A stretch of DNA of 32,777 nucleotides from Methylibium sp. Lineage in GTDB: Bacteria; Pseudomonadota; Gammaproteobacteria; Burkholderiales; Burkholderiaceae_C. A program made the translations under genes and the position numbers. The notes below the pieces were generated by a model. It was not told the origin of the DNA, ran no database searches, and was given only the letters and a program-made list of their open reading frames with translations. This document shows, piece after piece, positions 27,707 through 32,777 of this stretch (position 1 is its first letter; each line of letters opens with the position of its first letter). The DNA is taken from assembly GCF_013817365.1 (NCBI RefSeq), contig NZ_JACDCU010000007.1:1-32777 (forward strand), given 5' to 3'.

Positions 27707-27846
27707 TGGAACTCCACGCGCCATTGCCGCCTGCGACGAGCGTGCCGATTGCGCGCTTGCTGATCGATAAATCTCTCGTCAGCGAGCAAACCGCCCGCGC
27801 GCTGCAAGCGGCTATCAAGGACGAGCCACCGAAGGGTAGCCCGTGA
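27706..27846 (+). CDS. Small hypothetical protein (46 aa)
   Basis: ATG overlaps upstream TGA: MELHAPLPPATSVPIARLLIDKSLVSEQTARALQAAIKDEPPKGSP*. Confidence 0.45.
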   Translation: MELHAPLPPATSVPIARLLIDKSLVSEQTARALQAAIKDEPPKGSP

Positions 27847-27941
27847 TCTCCGTCGTCCTGTCCTTCCTCGCCGGGATGCTGCTCGGCGCGGTGCTGTGCT
27901 TCATGGGCGTCGCGGCGGTCGTGTTCGGGCCGAGGAAATAA
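27843..27941 (+). CDS. 32-aa single-TM micro-protein in lysis cassette
   Basis: GTG start overlapping upstream stop, TAATG coupling to endolysin: MISVVLSFLAGMLLGAVLCFMGVAAVVFGPRK*. Confidence 0.45.
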   Translation: MISVVLSFLAGMLLGAVLCFMGVAAVVFGPRK

Positions 27942-28429
27942 TGGAATTCGACGCTGCTTTTGATCGGTTGCTGGGCCATGAGGGCGGCTACTCGTTCCAC
28001 GCCGACGATCCCGGACGCGAGACCATGTGGGGCGTGACGGCGCGCGTCGCCCGCTCCCACGGCTACACCGGCGACATGAGCCGGCTGCCGCGCGAGACCG
28101 CCAAGGCCATCTACCGCGCGTCCTATTGGGACGCCATCCGGGCCGACGAACTGCCCGAGGCGCTGCGCTACACCGTGTTCGATGCGGCCGTCAACAGCGG
28201 CGTGCGTCAGGCAATCCGGTGGCTGCAACGGGCTGTTGATGTCGGTGATGACGGCGTGATCGGGTCAATGACGATGGCAGCAGCCCGTCGCGCCGATGGG
28301 CTGAGAACAGCCGTCGAGTTCAACGGCCACCGGCTCGACCTGATGACGAGCCTGCCGACGTGGAATGCTTTCGGCAAAGGCTGGTCGAGACGGATCGCCG
28401 ACGAGTTGCTGCGGCTGGCGCGGGCGTGA
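27941..28429 (+). CDS. Endolysin, glycoside hydrolase 108-like muramidase
   Basis: LLGHEGGYSFHADDPGRETMWGVTARVAR: catalytic E-GGY motif typical of GH108. Confidence 0.85.
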   Translation: MEFDAAFDRLLGHEGGYSFHADDPGRETMWGVTARVARSHGYTGDMSRLPRETAKAIYRASYWDAIRADELPEALRYTVFDAAVNSGVRQAIRWLQRAVDVGDDGVIGSMTMAAARRADGLRTAVEFNGHRLDLMTSLPTWNAFGKGWSRRIADELLRLARA

Positions 28430-28827
28430 TCCGCGCCCTGCTCACGCTGCTGCCCGTCTGGGCGTGGGCGCTCCTGCTCTCGATCGCCCTGGCCACGGCG
28501 GGCGGCATCGGCTGGCGGCAGGGCGCGGCACGGGTGCAGGGTCAGTGGGACGCGGCCGAACTCAAACGCGAGCAGGCCAGCGCCGACAAGCTGCGCGAGG
28601 ACGCGCGCATCAGCCGGGCCGCGTCGGCCGAATTCGAGCGCCAGAGGGCCGATCAACAACGCAAACAGGCGAGGCAAGCCAATGACCTACGACAAGCGCT
28701 CCAGCGGCCCGTCTCGTGTCCGGCCGTCCTGGCCGACGTGGTTGTGCCTGCTGATGTTGTCCGGCTGCTCCACGACGCCGGCACCGATCAACGTGAGCCA
28801 ACCGCCGCCGGCGAATCTCGCCGCTGA
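28426..28827 (+). CDS. Rz-like inner-membrane spanin
   Basis: N-terminal TM followed by long coiled coil; overlaps endolysin stop; lysis position. Confidence 0.7.
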   Translation: MIRALLTLLPVWAWALLLSIALATAGGIGWRQGAARVQGQWDAAELKREQASADKLREDARISRAASAEFERQRADQQRKQARQANDLRQALQRPVSCPAVLADVVVPADVVRLLHDAGTDQREPTAAGESRR

Positions 28828-28984
28828 TCCGTGGGCAGGCCCTGCCTACCCGCCGGGTGACGTGTCGCTGGAGCGGCTGCTCGGCATCGTGGCCGCCCGA
28901 GAACTACAAGCCGCGCAGTGTCGCGCCCAGGTTAGAGGGCTGCTGCAAGCGTGGCCGTCCTCTGCTGACTCTCTCAAACGATAA
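28682..28984 (+). CDS. Rz1-like outer-membrane spanin lipoprotein
   Basis: Lipobox LMLSGC, Pro-rich mature region, starts inside Rz in another frame. Confidence 0.75.
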   Translation: MTYDKRSSGPSRVRPSWPTWLCLLMLSGCSTTPAPINVSQPPPANLAADPWAGPAYPPGDVSLERLLGIVAARELQAAQCRAQVRGLLQAWPSSADSLKR

Positions 28985-28991
28985 GGCCACT

Positions 28992-29255
28992 ATGACCCCA
29001 CCCAAGCTCATCATGGTCCGCTGGGAAGACGCGAAAGTGATCGAGGGGGGAACGTGGTGCGAGAACAAGCCCAGGGTCTATGAGCCGCATGTGTTCGTGC
29101 AGATCGGCTTCCTGACGCTCGATGCGCCCGAGGGCATTCACCTTGTGGCGGCCTGGCACCCGGAGCAGACTTCGCCGCCCGACCAGATACCCCGCGCGAT
29201 GATCCGCGAGATGGTCGAACTGGTGCCCAAGATCGGCAAAAAGGGCGGCCGGTAA
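28992..29255 (+). CDS. Hypothetical phage protein
   Basis: 87 aa; stop overlaps next start. Confidence 0.5.
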   Translation: MTPPKLIMVRWEDAKVIEGGTWCENKPRVYEPHVFVQIGFLTLDAPEGIHLVAAWHPEQTSPPDQIPRAMIREMVELVPKIGKKGGR

Positions 29256-30439
29256 TGGTCGCGCCAACGGGCCAACTCGATGAGCGACTGAAAACCTGGG
29301 CCAGCGAGACGCAGTGCCGCTACATCGACGCCGTCAACGAACACGGCTCGCTGCGCGCCGCTGCCCGCGCGCTCGGGCTGAACTACACAACGGTCAACGG
29401 CGCCATACGTGCAGCGAAGGGCCGGGCGTCCCTCAAGGGCTGGTCGCCCGAGCACGACATGACCAAGACGGTCCCGGAGGCGTTCGTGGTTCGCGGCACG
29501 TCCACGCTGTACGACGAGGCCGGCAAGGCGAAGCTGCAGTGGGTCAAGACGCGTCTGGACGACGAGAAGGCCGGCGAGGTGGTTCGCGCCGCCATCGCCG
29601 CGCTGTCGGAGGATGTCCGCGCACTCGCGCCGCTAACGCCAGCGCCCGAGCGGGTGCATGACGATCTGCTGTGCGTGATCCCGATAGGCGACTGCCACAT
29701 CGGTATGTACGCCTGGGCCAAGGAGACGGGCGATGCATTCGATCTCGACATCGCCCGCAAGCTGACAACGGGGGCCATCGACCGACTGATGCAGGCCGCA
29801 CCGCCGTCTAAGACATGCATTATCTTGCCTTTAGGCGACGTATTCCACGCAGACGACCAGACCAACCAGACGCCGGCCCACCGCCATCAGCTCGACGTGG
29901 ACTCGCGCTACGTCAAGGTTCTCGGGGTCGGCATCGAGGCGTTCCGCCACGTCATCCTGCGCGCGCTGCAAAAGCACGAGCGCGTGATCGTGCGCTTCGT
30001 CGCCGGCAACCACGACCCGCACAGCATCTGGGCGCTGGCCTTCACGATCTCGGCCTACTTCGCCAACGAACCCCGAGTCGAGGTGGACTTGAGCCCGTCG
30101 AAGTTCTGGTTCTTCCGCTTCGGCCAGGTGCTGATCGGATCGACCCACGGCGACACGGTCAAGCATGACGCGCTGCTCGGCGTGATGGCCGCCGACCGGG
30201 CCCAGGACTGGGGGCAGACCTCCAGGCGCTACTGGTACACCGGCCACGTCCACCACCAGAGCGTGCGCGAGTACCCCGGCGTGGTGTGCGAGTCCTTCCG
30301 CACCCTGGCGGCCAAGGACGCCTATGCGGCGGGACACGGCTACCGGGCAGGGCGCGACATGGTTGCCATCGTGCATCACCGCGAGCACGGCGAGATCGAG
30401 CGGCACCGCGTGGACATTGGGATGCTGGAGCCGGCTTAG
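29255..30439 (+). CDS. HTH + metallophosphoesterase protein
   Basis: N-term HTH (GSLRAAARALGLNYTTVNGAIRAAKG); calcineurin-like motifs GDCHIG, GDVFHADD, GNHDPHS, GHVHHQ. Confidence 0.75.
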   Translation: MVAPTGQLDERLKTWASETQCRYIDAVNEHGSLRAAARALGLNYTTVNGAIRAAKGRASLKGWSPEHDMTKTVPEAFVVRGTSTLYDEAGKAKLQWVKTRLDDEKAGEVVRAAIAALSEDVRALAPLTPAPERVHDDLLCVIPIGDCHIGMYAWAKETGDAFDLDIARKLTTGAIDRLMQAAPPSKTCIILPLGDVFHADDQTNQTPAHRHQLDVDSRYVKVLGVGIEAFRHVILRALQKHERVIVRFVAGNHDPHSIWALAFTISAYFANEPRVEVDLSPSKFWFFRFGQVLIGSTHGDTVKHDALLGVMAADRAQDWGQTSRRYWYTGHVHHQSVREYPGVVCESFRTLAAKDAYAAGHGYRAGRDMVAIVHHREHGEIERHRVDIGMLEPA

Positions 30440-30474
30440 GGGTGCTCCGAGGCTGGCAAGCGCTGATGCCCGAG

Positions 30475-30493
30475 CCGTGACGATCCGTCACGG
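30475..30493. repeat. Perfect inverted repeat after the last late gene
   Basis: CCGTGACG-ATC-CGTCACGG; no T-tract. Confidence 0.6.
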
Positions 30494-30509
30494 GTTGTCG
30501 TCAAGCGCC

Positions 30510-30739
30510 GTGGGAATATACCTCTCGCAACCCGCGCCAATGCGTGCTCAAAAAATAGGCAATCGTTCCCATGGATCGGGTTGCAGGCCGCGCCAATCCT
30601 AGATAGAGCCGGTGGACTCTTAATCCGTAGGTCGAGTGTTCGAGTCACTCAGGGCCCACCATATAAATCAAGCACTTAGAAGCGCATCACTGGATGCATT
30701 CACAGTGTTTGATTCCCACCAAATTCCCACCGTGGGAAT
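30510..30739. repeat. Four copies of GTGGGAAT flanking the att core (candidate integrase arm sites)
   Basis: GTGGGAAT 30510-30517 (+); ATTCCCAC 30712-30719 and 30723-30730; GTGGGAAT 30732-30739 (+). Confidence 0.6.
30612..30661 (+). other. attP: att core: 3' fragment of tRNA-Lys(CTT), from anticodon arm to CCA
   Basis: GTGGACTCTTAATCCGTAGGTCGAGTGTTCGAGTCACTCAGGGCCCACCA: anticodon CTT, T-arm GAGTG-TTCGAGT-CACTC, CCA end; no matching 5' half. Confidence 0.8.
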
Positions 30740-30748
30740 ATCCACGCG

Positions 30749-31786
30749 CTACAGCGCATTGCGCCGTGCAACTCCGCTGCGCTCATAGACTTTTGCCGTT
30801 GTGCCGGGGTTGACGTGCAAATCCGGCAGCGAGCCGGTGCGCGCCTTGTGCTCCGTCGCGTAGTAGGCGCGTAGGTCGTGGAACGTGAAGCGGCGCGTGA
30901 CGATCATCGCCGCGACCGCCTCGCGCATCAGCTTGCCCCACATGGCAGCGAACCCGGATGAGGTGTACGGGTTGCCGCGCCGGTTCGGGAACACCGCACC
31001 GAGCTTGCCATCGGCGGAGAACGCCTGCAGCCGGCCGCGCAGTTCCAACAGCGCCGCGCTTGCCGCCACGCGCTCGACCTTCTCGACGCCGAGTCGCTGC
31101 TTGGCTCTGCGGATGCGCACCTCGTCCATACCGAACTGAGGCCAATGCAACGGGAGTAACTCGGCCTGCCGGCTTCCGGCGAGTGCCGCGAACTCAGCGG
31201 CCATCACGATGATGCGCCACTGGCCGCCCTTGCTGTTTGCATGATTAACCAGCGCGTCGATCTGCTCGCGCTCGGGCGCGACGGTCCGCGGTCGCTCGCG
31301 GTTGCGGGCGACTTGTCCGCCTCGGCATGGGTTGTGAGTCGCTTCGCCGCGTTCGATCGCCAGCCCGATCAGGTTGCCGAGCAATGCGACCTCCCGATTG
31401 GCTCGAACCGGCGCTTGCGCACGCTCGATGCGCAGGTAGCGCGCAACATCGGGGGCGGTGATGACGGATGCGTGGACATCGCCGAACACGGGCAAGAGGC
31501 TCTCGCTGTAGGACTCGTAATCGGCCTGGGTGCGCTCGCGCAGGCTGGCCCATGCCGGCGACGCCTTGTAGTGCGCCCACAGGCGACTGACGGTGCCGAC
31601 ATCTTCCGTCTTGCCGTTCAACTCCAGCACCTTGCGGATCGCATCCGCACGGTCGGTGCCGAGCGCGAGAGGTTTGCCGCCGACCGGGTGATAGCGGTAG
31701 CTCACGGTCTTGCCGTCGCTCCAGGGGCGGGCTTCCATGCGCGGGAGCAGGCCGGCGGCTGTCGCACGGTCGCGGGGTTTGTTCAT
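30749..31786 (-). CDS. int: Tyrosine recombinase integrase
   Basis: ATG at 31786 (MNKPRDRAT); core-binding domain, then FHDLRAYYATEH and nucleophile context NPGTTAKVYER. Confidence 0.88.
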   Translation of the reverse strand: MNKPRDRATAAGLLPRMEARPWSDGKTVSYRYHPVGGKPLALGTDRADAIRKVLELNGKTEDVGTVSRLWAHYKASPAWASLRERTQADYESYSESLLPVFGDVHASVITAPDVARYLRIERAQAPVRANREVALLGNLIGLAIERGEATHNPCRGGQVARNRERPRTVAPEREQIDALVNHANSKGGQWRIIVMAAEFAALAGSRQAELLPLHWPQFGMDEVRIRRAKQRLGVEKVERVAASAALLELRGRLQAFSADGKLGAVFPNRRGNPYTSSGFAAMWGKLMREAVAAMIVTRRFTFHDLRAYYATEHKARTGSLPDLHVNPGTTAKVYERSGVARRNAL

Positions 31787-31986
31787 GCTACCTTGCTCCA
31801 CTTCGGCCCGCCGGCCGGCTTGCCATTGTGCTGCCGCTCCCAATCGTTGCGCCACACCAGCGGTGAGCCGTCGGGCCGACGCTCGACCCGCAGTCCGATC
31901 CGGCGCAGGAATCGAATCTGCGCGAAGTGCTGCGTCAGCGGCCGGCAAATGCCATCGACTTCCGAGTCGGACAGGTACGGAGGCAT
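31783..31986 (-). CDS. DUF4224-like small protein upstream of integrase
   Basis: MPPYLSDSEVDGICRPLTQHFAQIRFLRRIGLRVERRPDGSPLV; 4-nt overlap with int. Confidence 0.65.
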   Translation of the reverse strand: MPPYLSDSEVDGICRPLTQHFAQIRFLRRIGLRVERRPDGSPLVWRNDWERQHNGKPAGGPKWSKVA

Positions 31987-31998
31987 CACTCGCTCTCG

Positions 31999-32289
31999 TC
32001 AGGCATCAGGGAGTGGAGAGGTGGCGTTCAACTCTTCCCGCTCGTCTCTGCGGCCTTCGGCGTAGGCGTGTGTCTGCGCTTCATCGAGCAGCCTCTCCGC
32101 TGCCTCGCACCGCTGCGTCAGAGAGGCGAGGGCGGCTAGGTGGTCCGACTGGTGCACCAGCCCAATTGGTTCTTCATCGTCGTCGCAATACTTGGCGCAT
32201 TCAGCCTGGGTCGGAAACATCATGGGCTCGTCGTGGTGAGTCATCCACGCAACCACGGGCACGCTGTCTCTATCGGTGTCGGGGGTCAT
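31999..32289 (-). CDS. Hypothetical phage early-region protein
   Basis: 96 aa, coupled to neighbouring - strand genes. Confidence 0.5.
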   Translation of the reverse strand: MTPDTDRDSVPVVAWMTHHDEPMMFPTQAECAKYCDDDEEPIGLVHQSDHLAALASLTQRCEAAERLLDEAQTHAYAEGRRDEREELNATSPLPDA

Positions 32290-32582
32290 GGGTGTTCCTT
32301 CGCTGTCTTCTGCATCGCAGCGTCTATTGCTTCCCTGAAGGTGTGCCCCACCATCTTTTGCGTGGTGTGCCGGAAGTCGCCAACAACGCGCCAGTCGGTG
32401 CGCGATCCGCCGTCAATGACTCCGTTCCAGCTTTTGCAGAACAGGTGGCGCTCCAGCCAGGACAATCGCTCGGCGTCCTTGCGCAGCGCTACGGCCTGCG
32501 CCGGCGTGAGCCCCTGCAGGTAGTCCAGCGCATCCTCTACGCACATCAACTGCTCACGAAGCTGCTCTATCTCGTCTTTCAT
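32286..32582 (-). CDS. Hypothetical phage early-region protein
   Basis: ATG at 32582 (MKDEIEQLREQLMCVEDALDYLQG); overlaps next gene. Confidence 0.5.
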   Translation of the reverse strand: MKDEIEQLREQLMCVEDALDYLQGLTPAQAVALRKDAERLSWLERHLFCKSWNGVIDGGSRTDWRVVGDFRHTTQKMVGHTFREAIDAAMQKTAKEHP

Positions 32583-32584
32583 CT

Positions 32585-32777
32585 TCAATCTCCTGTGCGC
32601 GTATGGTCGATATCGGCGTCAGTAGCGGCATGGACGGGCGGCAACGTCACCCCGAACAGCGCCGCCAACGCAATCGTGTTCTGCTCGGTGTGGTAGCGCC
32701 CCTTGCAGCGGATCACCTTCTCGGCGGCCTGTGAGATTGCTCGCAGCCGCTCGATCTCCCGCTCCAGTCTGTCGATA
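32585..32777 (-). CDS. Hypothetical protein, truncated at window edge
   Basis: Open - strand frame ...IDRLEREIERLRAISQAAEKVIRCKGRYHTEQNTIALAALFGVTLPPVHAATDADIDHTRTGD*. Confidence 0.45.
   Translation of the reverse strand, partial: IDRLEREIERLRAISQAAEKVIRCKGRYHTEQNTIALAALFGVTLPPVHAATDADIDHTRTGD

Noticed and set aside
30586-30661. Complete functional tRNA-Lys gene
   Set aside because: Upstream sequence cannot form the D-arm or the 5' acceptor strand; only the 3' part is present, as expected for an att core
31241-32696. + strand ORFs opposite the integrase and early genes
   Set aside because: Mirror frames of clear - strand genes
1-32777. CRISPR arrays, IS elements, rRNA
   Set aside because: No regularly spaced direct repeats, no transposase-like ORF and no rRNA-like sequence recognised

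Overview
The window appears to be the late half of a temperate podovirus genome, probably infecting a GC-rich Betaproteobacterium (host inferred only from composition and protein flavour). On the + strand the order is: small terminase 3' end, TerL, portal, a block of small decoration-like proteins, scaffold, major capsid, head-tail connector proteins, about 5.3 kb of adhesin-like proteins (duplicated jelly-roll domains, Ig-like repeats, beta-helix), a gp10-like tail protein, T7-like internal virion proteins, tailspike, lysis cassette (holin candidates, GH108 endolysin, Rz/Rz1), an HTH + metallophosphoesterase protein, an att site made from a tRNA-Lys(CTT) 3' fragment, then on the - strand a tyrosine integrase and small early genes. 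Late genes, att core and integrase are contiguous in attP order, which points to a non-integrated (or tandem) phage. The most notable observations are: (1) a 10-15 nt motif TGACATCGCATGGAA present five times, all on the + strand and all at module boundaries, usually followed by a hairpin (candidate phage-specific promoter or 5'-UTR element); (2) a PEP-CTERM/exosortase-type surface protein on the opposite strand inside the tail module; (3) an apparent +1 frameshift site (TTT TAA C) six codons into the gp10-like tail gene, directly after an HNH endonuclease gene; (4) a 21-residue repeat protein next to the capsid genes; (5) a well-formed attP with putative arm sites. No database search was possible. 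All family names are from motif recognition and gene order.
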